From contig NW_006763138.1 of NCBI RefSeq assembly GCF_000264905.1, forward strand, positions 953,245 to 1,017,244: DNA of 64,000 bases. The letters are read 5' to 3'. The stretch's first letter is position 1; every line of letters starts with the position of its first letter. The notes beneath the pieces were generated by a model. The model was given only the letters and a program-made list of their open reading frames with translations, searched no databases and was not told the origin of the DNA. The stretch comes from Stereum hirsutum FP-91666 SS1 (lineage: Eukaryota > Basidiomycota > Agaricomycetes > Russulales > Stereaceae). The position numbers and the translations under genes are program-made. Positions 34,720 to 45,753 of the stretch are shown piece by piece.

Positions 34720-36468
34720 ATGGTCAAAGGCGGTACCCTCACCATTCGGAACGTCCACCTACCCTCCAGTTATCACGACCCGTCTCATGACGACTCTAGT
34801 CTATTCGATGTCCTATGCAAAGATGGAAAAATCAAGAGCATTAGAAAGGCTGAGGGTCCTGGCAGGTCTATAAGAAGCCGAATTTGGCCCCTACTACACG
34901 TCGCAGGACTATCCATCCTTCTATCACCCCGTGAGATCGATGCCGAAGGGAAGGGTATACTCTTACCTTCGTGCGTGTATACATATTAACGGGGAGACAC
35001 TCCTTACTAATAACTCTCTCAGTCTTTGTCATTCTCACATCCATCTGGACAAATGCTTTCTTCTGAACCAAGGCGGCGATTTGAGAACAGGGTAAGTTTG
35101 TGTCACTGGATCCGTGGGCCGTCATTAGACCATGTTGATGTTGTTCACAGGACATTCCAGGAAGCTCTCGAAGTCACAAGCACAGCGAAGGCTCGTTTCA
35201 TGCACGATGGCACTGACCTCTATGAGCGAGGCAAGCGATTAGTGACGGAGAGCATACTTGCTGGCGTCACATCGATGCGCGCTTTCGTTGAGATCGACAG
35301 GATAGTATCTATGCATTGCCTCAACGCAGGTCTACGTCTAAAAAAGGAGTTCATAAAGGAGTGCGAGATTCAACTTGTAGGTGAGTCCCTCGCTCAGATC
35401 ACTATCACGAGCGTCGCTTATGACTGTGTGACTGTGGGCCACAGTCTTCGCTCAGGATCCACTCTTCGACGATCCGAGCGCGACAGAGCCAGGAGATAAT
35501 TATCGCCTTCTCGTTGAGGCCGCTGCCACTCTCGGCGTCTCTGTTATTGGTTCTGCGCCATATGTTGAACCATCCCTGGACCAGGCTAAGAGGAATATCA
35601 AGCTCGTACTCAATCTGGCCAAAGAGGGCGGCCTTCATGTCGACTTCCATCTGGATTACAACCTCAATTCCTCGGCCCAGCCTCTTATATACGATGTTAT
35701 ACAGTATATGAGGGAGCTTCAGTGGACATCCCTCTTCTCCAGAGGTTCAATGCGTCAGGTCACCATCGGTCACGGCACCCGCTACTCCCTTTTCGACGAT
35801 CAAGAATGGCGGGATCTGAAGGAATCCATCGGCGACCTTCCAATCTCCTTCGTCGCACTGCCGCAGAGCGACCTGTACATGATGGGCAAGACTTACCCAC
35901 GTTCCGCAAAACTCGCCCCCAGAGGCACGATTCCTGTGCCGTTCGTGGCGGATCTCGGACTAGACATCGCGTTAAGCGTGAACAATGTCGAAAACGCCTT
36001 CACGCCTCAAGGCTCTGTCGATCCGCTTCCTCTCTGCTCACTGGGCGTAGCCATCTATCAAGATGCGAGCGAACGTGCCTGCCAGATCCTACTGGTAAGC
36101 TGACTAATGCCGCCCACATTCGCGAACTCTTTACCATGCTACAAGACATTGACTAGCCATCCGAATAGGATTCTGTCTCGAATTCCTCCAAACGAAATAT
36201 CGGCCTTCCATCATCGGACATGAAACCAGGAGACCCAACCGACTTCGTTTTGCTCCACTCGAATATCTCAGTCCGCTCAGTTGTCCTCGATCCACGCTTC
36301 GACCGTACAACCATCCGTGCAGGCAACATAATTGCTTCACGACGTTCGTCCCAGACCTTTGGCCCGTTTACACGAGCTCCGACTTTGACCCAGAGCTTTC
36401 TGGGAGCAGCCGTTGTGGGGTGTGTGGTCTTTCTTGCACTACAGAAGTACTGTTCGGAAGCGCGTTAG
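34720..36468 (+). CDS. Amidohydrolase-superfamily protein, membrane-anchored, copy 2
   Basis: Five exons (34720-34970, 35023-35091, 35151-35380, 35445-36094, 36169-36468) total 1500 nt, 499 residues. It is clearly paralogous to copy 1: all four introns fall at the same places, and exons 2 and 3 have identical lengths (69 and 230 nt). It keeps LCHSHIHLDKC, HVDFHLDYN and TIGHGT. However, SVNNVENAFTP has Asn363 where copy 1 has the conserved Asp. The Asp-to-Asn change, if real, would be expected to weaken or change catalysis. A C-terminal helix (LGAAVVGCVVFLALQKY) again predicts a tail anchor. The upstream loop (residues ~45-70) differs strongly from copy 1. Confidence 0.85.
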
Positions 36469-36946
36469 CTGTGCCTTTTGCTCCGAGAGTATAATACCAG
36501 TCATCTAAACCCGTATCAGTGAGTGGGTCGACGCCTTCTGTAAAGTCAGTGAGCTCACTGTGTCCTGTGCAGTCATTTATCTTGTCTACTTTCCTTCACA
36601 GATTATTCGGAGATATTCCTGGGGTACGTGGACGTTTGTCGGAGTAGTCTCATTTGTAACGGGTTTCCGTACCTTAAGAGGTAGGGTGGAACTGATTGTT
36701 GTGTGTTGAGTTGAGCACATACGACAAGTAGACAATTCAAGAGTACCGAAGAAAAATACATCACTACAATCGATCATGACATGCTACAACGATTGGGCGT
36801 CGGGTATGACGCTACAAGACAGGTGCACCCGACGACACCTTGTTAACCAAAAAACATACAACAAGAACCTCGCAGACTCCCACGAGACCGAGAGAAAATA
36901 ACACGAAGCGCTTGGATACTCCATTATTACAGGCTTATGCTTGTCT
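36469..36946. other. Convergent intergenic region
   Basis: 478 bp between the 3' ends of amidohydrolase copy 2 (+) and deoxyhypusine hydroxylase (-). Nothing else recognised. Confidence 0.5.
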
Positions 36947-38435
36947 CTAGACGGCGATCTCAGTGGCCAGTGGCTGCTCTAACGCATTCGCGTACTGGAA
37001 CTCTCCAGAATTTTCATACTGTTGCAAAACCGCGATTAGCATAGGTTCTAGAACCATAATCGACTGCAGGTTGAAGCGGATGGGGAACTGACCTCATACA
37101 TATCCAACGCTACCTGACAACTCTGCTGCACTACGACAGGAACATCTGGCTTGGTCATGTATTCCTTCAGGTAAGGGAAGACCTCTGGCGTCGCGATCCC
37201 ACCTAGCGCCTCGGCGGCTTCATGTCGGACCATCTCCGATTCGTTGGCATCTTGGAGAACTTGGAGGAGGCACGGTACGGAATGAGGGGAGAGAAGTTGG
37301 CCGAAGACGAAGGCGATTTCGTGTCTATTAGATGCCGCATGGGCCACCGCCACACAGATGATTAGCATTCCAGGCCGTTTTTACAAGGAGCATTGAGTTT
37401 GATCCGAAGGGATAAAGTAGCAGAGAATGACTGGAGAGGTGAAGTAAGATACTCACTTGAAAAGCGCGCTATCGTCCGTGAACCCCGCCGCAAGTGCGTC
37501 CACTGCGTCCGGGGTTCCAATGTTCCGCAACGCGAACATAGCGCGGTAGCGTTCGAACAGTGGTCGTTTTGTGTCGAGAAGCTGGGCCTTCAGGTCCGCG
37601 ACGCTAGAAGGGGACAGGTCCTGAGGTTTTGGTTTACCGGCAAGGAGGCCAGAGGTGGGAGGAGCGGGGTCGATGGAGGTGAATTCTCTGGTAGGGAGAG
37701 AGGGACGTCGAGACCGCGAGAGAAGCAGAAGGGATATGTCAGTATAATATACTGGATGCGAGGTATAACGGAAGTCTGTTCATGGAGGAGAAGGGAAGAC
37801 ACGTACTGGATCTCGTCGGTGGCGGTTGAACGATGCCGCCTGCCTTCGTCTGAGTTATCCCATTCTATCCTGGCCAGTGCGATCTCGCAGGTCTCGCGAA
37901 CAGCACGATCACTGTCGCCACAATACTTTTTGAGGACAGGAAGTGACGCCGTGGAAGAGATGGCACCCATCGCCTCGGCAGCCTGTACATCAAATACCAG
38001 GGGCCACAGTCAGTTTCTCTAGCAAAAATATGTGAGGGATGGACGTACTTCGTGCCGAACCATAGGATCTTCGCTCTCGTCTGCTAAAACCGTCTCCAAT
38101 GTTGGCAATGCACTCTCGTCCTTGATCTGTCCCAGGCAGTACGCTAGCTCATGCTTCAACAGCGCCGACTGATCCTGAAAGCCTTCGTGAGCCTCATCAG
38201 CCATCCTAGCCGTCTAGGCAAGCTCAAGCTCGGACCACCACTGCATTTCGACATCTGGTGTGGTGTAACGAGAAAGATCAAACATACCTTTTGAAATAAT
38301 ACGAATTGCGTCCTCGTTCTTGAGGGACTTGAGCGTGAAGAGGGCCCGGAAGCGGTTGTGCAGGGGAACCTTGCCGGAGGTGTTGAGCAGGAGGGACTCG
38401 AGATTATCGAGCTCGGTCTGGGAAACTGCGACCAT
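36947..38435 (-). CDS. LIA1: Deoxyhypusine hydroxylase (HEAT-repeat di-iron enzyme)
   Basis: Catalyses the last step of hypusine formation on eIF5A, hydroxylating deoxyhypusine in the cytosol. The start MVAVSQTELDNLESLLLNTS leads into HEAT repeats. All four His-Glu iron-ligand motifs are present: KHELAYCLGQ, RHEAAEAMGA, KHEIAFVFGQ and RHEAAEALGG, arranged as two pairs with a linker between the N- and C-terminal halves (RHRSTATDEIQY). It ends in LEQPLATEIAV. About six exons; the intron before GFQDQSALLKHE uses an acceptor ending GAAG near 38182. Start codons of this gene and MRT4 are only 200 bp apart, facing away from each other. Confidence 0.93.
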
Positions 38436-38635
38436 TTTATTTGGATGCGGAAGAGAGGGTAGACAAGGATGTGGGGGAGAGGAAAGGAGGCGTAGTGGTG
38501 AAGTGTAGTGCAAGAAGATTTTTGGTCCCGAAAAGGGAATACGCTTTGAAGAAATTGAAGACCGCCACAGTTCTTTCGCGACTTCACTTTTCCTCCTCCT
38601 CTCGGTCCCCTTCCCTCCTCCCTCTATTTGCCAAC
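38436..38635. promoter_or_regulatory. Bidirectional promoter, DOHH / MRT4
   Basis: Only 200 bp separate the two divergent ATGs. The MRT4-proximal side is CT-rich (about 38580-38630), a usual fungal transcription-start context. Both genes serve translation, so co-regulation is plausible but inferred. Confidence 0.6.
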
Positions 38636-39669
38636 ATGCCTAAATCAAAAAGACAAAAGCTCGGTATGTCTGTTCTTTGCTTCTGATGTGTTGATCATCG
38701 CTTGCTCATTCTCTTCGTCTCGCAGTTTCGTTGACCAAGGTCGCTAAAAAGACCAAGGAGCAGAAGGGCGCACAACTCACTGCCGTGCGTCTCCCACGTT
38801 CTACAATTTTTTGTCGCTTCACACAGAGAAACTAACAACTTCGTATATGTGGGAAAAGTAGATTCAGGAAAACCTGGAGAAATGGAAGTACTGCTGGCTC
38901 TTCGAAGTTGGTAACATGCGCAATGCGCACCTCAAAACTGTCCGGAATTTATGGAAGGAGTACGTCCCGTCAAAATTTGACCGAACGTCCTGTTGCTCAT
39001 ATCCAAGCCTCTCTTCGCTGTGCTATAGCTCTGCACGAATGTATTTTGGTCGAGGAGCGTTGATGGCGAAAGCTTTGGGCACAACACCAGAAGACGAGCA
39101 TCGGCCAGGGATCTCTCAGCTCACACCAGTCCGTCTGACCTATTTCTCCTTCAATCTTCACGTCTGACCATCTTATCCGCCATCTCATATAGCAAATAAA
39201 AGGCCAAGTCGGCCTCTTCTTCACCGACACCGAACCGGACGAAGTGATTGAATGGTTCAAAGACTTCCGCCAACCTGATTTCGCCCGCGCAGGCAACCGC
39301 GCTTCACGCACTGTCATTCTTCCTGCCGGCCCCGTCATGCAACACCACTCAGACCCACCGGAGCCGTTCCCCCACAACGAGGAGCCCCAGTTGCGGAAGC
39401 TCGGACTGACGACGGTGATGAAAAAAGGCGTACCGACAATCGATACGCCACACAAGCTCTGCGAGAAGGGCAAGGTGCTGACGCCGGAGCAGGCACAGTT
39501 GCTCAAGTTAACGGGCGAGAAGATGATCGAGTTCCGGGTGGGGCTGAAGGCGAGATGGACCGCGGAGACGGGGAAGGTTGTGCAGATTGAGGACCCGGCT
39601 TTTGAAGTCGGGGATGCGGTGGCCGGTGGGGATGGGGATGAGGACGATGAGGAGGTCATGAGCGAGTAG
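38636..39669 (+). CDS. MRT4: Mrt4, P0-like 60S ribosome assembly factor
   Basis: Mrt4 occupies the P0 site on pre-60S particles in the nucleolus and is exchanged for P0 late in maturation. Five exons (38636-38663, 38726-38784, 38862-38959, 39029-39128, 39193-39669) total 762 nt, 253 residues, near the usual ~240. Visible: MPKSKRQKLVSLTKVAKKTK, FEVGNMRNAHLKTVRNLWKD, RMYFGRGALMAKALG, GQVGLFFTDTEPDEV, FARAGNRASRTVILPAG and LGLTTVMKKGVPTI. The true P0 acidic C-terminal stalk motif is absent, as expected for Mrt4. The tail is acidic, ending EEVMSE. Confidence 0.95.
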
Positions 39670-39922
39670 TTTCCCATTTCTTCTCTCCGTGTATTTTCAG
39701 CCTTTGCTTGTCCATCTTTTCCATCCGCAGCTGGTTGACGTCTTGATTCATGCTAATGGTGATGTGGTGGCGCTTGAAGACCAACCGTAAAGTGGGCCAC
39801 ATCTACACAGTCACGATTGTCCGTCAAGCAGAAGGCGAAAGCGACTATTATACAATGCTGCTGTCCGGATGATACGATGCTAACTTCAAAGTGAACTTCT
39901 ATCCTTCCAACCAATAACGTCT

Positions 39923-40328
39923 TCAAGCATCGAGGGGGTCGTCAGGGTTGAGCATCTTCGTCTGACGATCCATCACCTTCTCCCTTCCAATCTCCTCGTG
40001 GCCCAATACTCCCTCCTGCAAGGGCTCACGCTCTTGAACGCCTTCCTTCAAACCGCGAGGGTGAGCTTCCTCAGGCTGGATTGGCCTCTCGACGTTCTGT
40101 GGCACCAAGGTTAAGATGTTACGGTGGCCCAGCCAAACACCAAGACAGACAACAACTATGGGCGGTGTCAATACTCACCCTTGGTGGATCCCTCAGGTAT
40201 TCGTCATTTATGTCGTGGTCCGTGACTGGTGGGCGACCAACGACCTGTTCAGTCTTCTTGAATGCTCTGTTCTCGTCCTCGGCGGGGTGGCTGGAAGCCT
40301 TGTGGGTGGAAGCGGTGTAGGAGGACAT
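39923..40328 (-). CDS. Small hydrophilic protein, unrecognised
   Basis: Two exons (40328-40179, 40096-39923) join to 324 nt, 107 residues: MSSYTASTHKASSHPAEDEN, then GRPPVTDHDINDEYLRDPPR, with NVERPIQPEEAHPRG at the junction. The tail ends MLNPDDPLDA. There is no membrane segment, signal peptide or Cys; it is rich in Glu, Asp, Pro and His, so probably disordered. I do not recognise the family. The clean GT-AG junction in frame and the plausible start make it a real gene more likely than not. Confidence 0.65.
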
Positions 40329-41291
40329 GGTAATGTTTAGATGGATAAAAGTGATGGGTTTCTACAGAGTTGATGGGTACGTTGTATAGATCGTTGGGCT
40401 TTGCAAAGCTTTATAGGAAGAGACTATATACTGACCGAGAAACGTTTTGCGTCATAGGTTGCATAAGGTGATGTCAGAATATAATTCTGTGAACCACTCG
40501 CTCACTTCCGTGCGCCACAACGCCCATCTTCCGAGTGCTCCAACACTCCATCGTTCCAACACATAAGTAATGCTGACTTCCCGGCTTTCGTGCCACCCAC
40601 GGCTCGTGAGGAACATCGACGACATCAAGCTTCAAGAATCGTGCACCAAGTCGGCCTTTGTAAGTCATTCGTTTTCTGTAAACTGTGTAGCTCAGAATCC
40701 AGCTGCGTTTACTTTTTATCCTTCCGGCCAACTTACGCAGGTGTGTAACATCCAGGAGCAACGTCGGTGTCTTGGTCGTTCAGTCTGGCGAGATTATTGT
40801 ACTTCATTATATAATCACCGCAAAAAGACTCATCTCCGGGAGCCGCCGAGGGCGGTAGCCGAGGTCGGGGAGACGGCGCCAAGCAGTTCCGGTCAATCTG
40901 TTCCGTCATGCTCTCAGACAGCTTCAACTCACTGCAAGCTGTTTTCTTCTCTGGTCAAAAGAAGTGTTGCCCGATCCTACTAGCTTCGTGTGTTAGCTAT
41001 CGTCAGTACTGCCGGACAAGGTCGGATTCGAGTATGCAGCTTTGCTTTAACGCTATGTTGTCAGATCATGCACGGGCGACCCGCTTGAGTGAAACCATCA
41101 ACTCTTCATCGACATCAAGCGGCTAGTCGCTTCTCGACCACCATTTCAGCCAAGAACCCTCCTTTTTTTCAATTCAATCAACGGTCATACGTATTGAGCC
41201 TCCACAGCCATCCCGATTCCTTTATATCTCCCTCATCCTGGCCTGAGAAAAGATCTGCATACCGCCTCTACCCAGAGGGCAGACCCTCATC
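40329..41291. other. Intergenic region of 1 kb
   Basis: Divergent space upstream of the small protein (-) and the multicopper oxidase (+). The longest frame (40570-40983, plus) shows no domain. It should hold the oxidase promoter; no specific site identified. Confidence 0.5.
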
Positions 41292-43912
41292 ATGGTCTCT
41301 TCATTCCTTTTGTTGCTCCCTATCTTACTCGCATCACATCTAGTCCAGGCATGGCAGCCAGACTATGTTCTTCGCATCTCTAATGACACCATCGCCGCAG
41401 ATTGTACTGCCCGGAAATCCACGGTCATCAATGGAACCTCTCCCGGACCAGAGATCAGAGTGAAGGAGGGCGACCATGTGTGGATCAGGGTGTACAATGA
41501 TATGGAGGAGAGCAATACGACGTTGCATTGGCAGTACGTTCTTCCTTTGGTTTGGTTTCTGGTGGAGAATATTCGTCTGAGGCAATTTTGCGGGGTGGGC
41601 TTTTAGTGGGATAAGTCAGTACATGTCTCCGTTCGCGGATGGAACGCCGGCGACCAGTCAGGTAGAATCGAAATCAGTTTGACGGATGAGATATCGTCTG
41701 ACGGCAGTTACAGTGGCCTATCGCGCCCAACACCTTCTTTGACTATGAGTTCATGCTCGAGAAGGGAAGTGCAGGAACTTATATGTAGTACGTCCGTCTT
41801 TAACGATATCCATAAAAAATCCTCCAAACCGATATCTAATTCACCGTCCAGTCATACTCACGTCGGATTCCAAATCGTCACTGCGTGTTCGTCCAATTTT
41901 CTTTCTGGACTTCATGGGAAGCATATCTCACCATTTCGTATTATTGCACAGATGGGGCTTTCATCGTTGAAGACGACCCCGATTGTGGGCCACCTTACGA
42001 CTATGATTCCGACTTTACCCTCCTTTTCGGCGACTTCTACCACGCATCGGACTATAACATCTCCGCTGGCCTAGCCGGTGCTCCATTTACATTCCCGGGC
42101 GATCCCCAGGCCCTCACCGTCAACGGAAATGCGTTCGGCTCATGCAATAACAGCACAAGTCATGGAAATTGTGTCGAGGGATGTCATACGGAGGTGATTA
42201 CCGTCGAGCCAGATACAACGTACAGAGTGAGGGCGATCGGGATTACGGCATTGTCGTTTTTGTGTAAGTCCTCGACCTCCGGTGATTTGTTTAGGGCTGT
42301 GCCCTCCTGACACCTTCTGTGCTCCCATAAATAGACATGGCTATCGAAGACCACGACTCTTTCGAACTCATTGAAGTCGACAGTGGATACGTCAATGCAC
42401 ACAACATTTCCCATCTCGAACTCAACTCCGGCCAACGCTACTCCTTCCTCCTCCACACCAAATCCGTCAAAGAACTTGAGGCGCTCAATAAAACCATGTT
42501 CTGGGCGAATCTCGAGACGAGATGGCGGCCGACTAGGGATCACGGCGCTTTCATCTTGCAGTATCAGCTTCCCAACACATCTATCTCCGCGTCTGCGTCG
42601 ATTTCACTCGGCGCCATCGCCGTCAACGCGGATGTAGACGTCGGCACGGCCAATGCGTCTTTGCCCACAGAAGCCTATTCTCCGATCCCGCAACTCAACA
42701 AGACGGTTCCTCTGCCCGACGAGTCTCCCTTCTGGGTGATTCCTGAGCTGAGCCCGTTGGATGAGGAGGATGTTCCGCCGAGTGATGAGACTGTGTCTAG
42801 GAAGATTTTCGTATCGATGCAGCAGCTCAATGCGACTATCGGTGCGAATAAGTCACTCAGTGTGTGGTGGGTAGTCGATAAATACAAGGTTCGTATCCGC
42901 TGTAGTTTGTGTTCTCTCGCGCATCACTGACTTTTCCTAATTTCGCAGTATTCCGAGAACGAGCCAGATACTCCCTACCTCGTTCAAGCATACACGTCTC
43001 CAGACTCGCTTAACATAAGTTATGCTGCTGCTGCTGCTAACGGAGGGTTCGATAACGAGACCGAGACGATCCCTATCAAGTTGAACGAGACAGTTGATAT
43101 CGTGCTTTTGAACTTGGCGAGTGGATATGGGAGTCTGGGCCCGCACCCATGGCATAGTACGTATCCATCTTCCGAGCATTTACCTTTCCATATTGACTGG
43201 TCTGTAAAATCGATGCGAGCATTACTGACTACTGTCTCTTGCGCTCTATAGTCCACGGGAAGCATCCGTATCTCATGGCACAAGGTTTGGGGAACTTCTC
43301 GGATGAGGCGTATGCGGCGGCCAGGAAAAACATGACCGGAAAGCCTTTCAAGCGGGACACCAACATTAGTACGTCGCACTTTGACTCATATACGCACATA
43401 CGCGCCATATCCCAACTTCTCAAACCCCACGACATCATACTCTTGGGGTCCTGTTTGGCAGCGTATTGCGTTGGCGATGGTCTAACTAATAACCCTCCTT
43501 CGTCTTCCACGCAGTCTACCCTGGCCCACTCGGCGCAGACTATCAAACCAACTACACTGCTGTCGCACCCGGCTCAAACGGAGGTTGGATGGTCTACCGG
43601 ATGACCGCCGACGTCGCGGGAGCTTTCCTCTTACATTGTCACCTGCAGCCACACGCGATTATGGGTATGGCCACAGTGCTGTTGATTGGCATGGACGAGT
43701 TGCCGGCTCTGCCAAACGGGTTCCTTATGGAGTATGCGTGAGTATCACTCTCACTTCCTGGGATCCCTGCGAGGAAACTCTTCGTGTCACTTATTGGAGC
43801 CTTCTCCTCTAGGACGTACAATGTGACACCGAGCGAGACTCCGAACAGTTTCTTCGACATTTATTCTAGCCGGAACATGCACGACGTCCTGGCTGCCAAC
43901 ATTACTTTCTAG
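41292..43912 (+). CDS. Secreted multicopper oxidase (laccase / ascorbate-oxidase-like)
   Basis: Oxidises phenols, metals or other donors while reducing oxygen to water at a type-1 plus trinuclear copper centre. A signal peptide is clear (VSSFLLLLPILLASHLVQAW). Copper motifs in order: HWHG, split by an intron after CA (about 41533/41607); YHTHVGF, also next to an intron (about 41787/41852); HPWHIHG; and HCHLQPHAIMGM. The last motif has Met rather than Leu or Phe near the axial position, as in asco-type fungal oxidases rather than typical white-rot laccases. Many N-glycosylation sequons are present, as expected for a secreted enzyme. Ten or more exons; the frame is intact to ...MHDVLAANITF. Substrate not readable from sequence. 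Confidence 0.92.
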
Positions 43913-44513
43913 GACACGGACCCTCCGGCATAATCGATTTCGCCCTTGGACTCTAACTACCACTATCTTTAACTCACCCTCGTTTCGACCAGGACTATTG
44001 ATTCCTAATTTTGATTATTAGCATTGCGGTTGGAATAGCTTGGGAATAATGGTGCCTACCTGCTCTACGGACATTCTAGCTTCTATTTATTCGCTTGGTG
44101 ACAGCTCTACTCACTGTTTTCGTACACGGTCTTTTCGGAAGTATAGCATAATACCACTTCTTTCTCTCTTCCACAAGGGACTCACAACCATAAAAAGCGA
44201 GTGATCGTGATTGTGATGGATAGGAAGGTAAGATGTCTGACTCATGTCGAAACCGGTTGATATCAGGACGCCTGGGGCACAACATTCACCAGTGCTCCAC
44301 AATTCGACTTGTTTTTCTCCGACTGTCCATCGTCCACGTAGGATCCGAGTTCTATCCAACTTGGTGCGCTCTCTGCGCGAGGATATTCTGATGCGCCTCT
44401 CATATTGGTCGGTTGATGAACAACAAGGAGCACAGTTCAGAAAATTCATACAGTGTGGCGACCATGGTACGTACAGCGCCACATGCTCATGTAGGTGGAC
44501 TCATTTCCTGAAT
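43913..44513. other. Convergent intergenic region
   Basis: 601 bp between the multicopper oxidase (+) and GNAT (-) 3' ends. Nothing else recognised. Confidence 0.5.
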
Positions 44514-45198
44514 CTACTGAAGAGGGTGCTGAGTCCAGTACTCCTCATCCAGGATAGCCATAGTTATCACATCCTCCCATTTTCCCAGCCTCCACAACGC
44601 TTTTCGTCTGACACCCTCCTGGAGAAACCCGCTTCTCGGACAGTCAGTCTGTCATACCGGCCTAGTCATTCAAACGAAGATACACATACCACTTCTTGTA
44701 TACCGCCACCGCTCTCGAGTTCGAGGAGAAAACGTCAAGTGAGATTCTGTGCAAGCCCAGTGTTTTGAATCCCATCTGGACCATCCATTCGACGGCCTCT
44801 GTTCCGAACCTACGATGCGCTGAGCACGGATACACTTGCAGGCAGCCAAGCCAGAAGACAGCAACATGCATCAAATTGCTAACGTACCCGTTTCCCCAGA
44901 ATTCTTTTCGCAATGCCAACCCCACCGTCGCATCCCTGTTCTTCTCTCCCAAGCCTTCGTATCTCAGCCCACACTGCCCCACAAACCTTTCCGTTTCCTT
45001 GTCCACAATGACACAGAACAGCAGGTTGGAGGTCCACTGTTCGAGCATGTCTTTGAATGACTCTGGACGAGGAATGACGTAGTGGTCGTTCGCGCTTAGT
45101 TGGATTCCGGGATCGTTGAAGAGGTCATAGAGGATGTCGAGATCTGATTTGCGGAAACCGCGATAGCGAAGGCGAGCGGATTCAAAGAGGGTTGTCAT
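44514..45198 (-). CDS. GNAT-family N-acetyltransferase
   Basis: Transfers acetyl from acetyl-CoA to an amine; the acceptor is unknown. Three exons: the first from ATG 45198 (MTTLFESARLRYRGFRKSDL, VGQCGLRYEGLGEKNRDATV, LRKEFWGNG), a second beginning FGTEAVEWMVQMGFKTLGLH and containing FSSNSRAVAVYKKW, and a third with GFLQEGVRRKALWRLGKWED and AILDEEYW. This is the RimJ/RimL-like layout with the acetyl-CoA loop around GNGFGTEA. The second intron is best placed with donor GTATCT just after TGGTATGT. Another donor one codon earlier would run into a stop, so this junction is less certain. Confidence 0.82.
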
Positions 45199-45753
45199 CG
45201 TGTGGTCCGAAGTAAGGTGACAGTTAAGTGACGGGTAAAGAGATGGTGGGAATATGCTGAACCTGGTATATATACGTTCATATCCATGTAAGCGTCTATG
45301 TTGATTGACTCATTGATCTGCCGGCTCCGCTGACTGGCTTGCTAAAACTCTACGTTGTGATGGTTTCTTAGACTCGAGAGTATTTTTAGCGTTGCTATGA
45401 TCAATGCGTCTCGTAGTGAGGACCGTCGTAGACAATATTCTGAATTGCAACGTACTTGCCTCCAAACTCGGTGCACCTCGACTTGTTCCTTTGTTGACGC
45501 TCAAAAACACGAACGCAGCCGACAAAGTCACTTCCTCTAGATCATCTCACGGTTCCACACAAGCGCAGACCACACCTGGCTGAAGCTCTGCTAGTAAGAT
45601 GAAGCCTCTCGAAAGGTGTTCAGTGGAGGACACATAGAAAGTCAACCGAGCAAAGTAGATGATAAGATGAAGCATGTGGAGTACTTGTAGATCATATCGT
45701 AAATCTCTCACTGGAACATAAATCCTCCTGAATCTCTTCTTTCATTCCTGAAC
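45199..45753. other. Intergenic region containing a duplicated gene fragment
   Basis: 555 bp between the GNAT start and the F-box 3' end. The right half (about 45474-45690) is one copy of the direct repeat described separately. The left half shows nothing recognised. Confidence 0.5.
45474..45690 (-). repeat. Direct repeat / gene fragment, copy A (3' of F-box gene)
   Basis: About 200 bp clearly similar to 47193-47404. Shared blocks are ACCTCGAYTTGTTCYTTTGT, ACACCTGGCWGAAGYTCTGC and AGGTGTTCARTGGAG. Read on the minus strand both copies give related peptides: here FYVSSTEHLSRGFILLAELQ, there FYVVSIEHLLRSAIVLAELL. Conservation at protein level suggests a remnant of a duplicated coding exon. Confidence 0.65.

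Noticed and set aside
32342..36468. A biosynthetic cluster formed by the amidohydrolases, dienelactone hydrolase and CRAL-TRIO gene
   Set aside because: No backbone synthase, transporter or regulator is present and the genes are not co-oriented as a unit; adjacency looks incidental.
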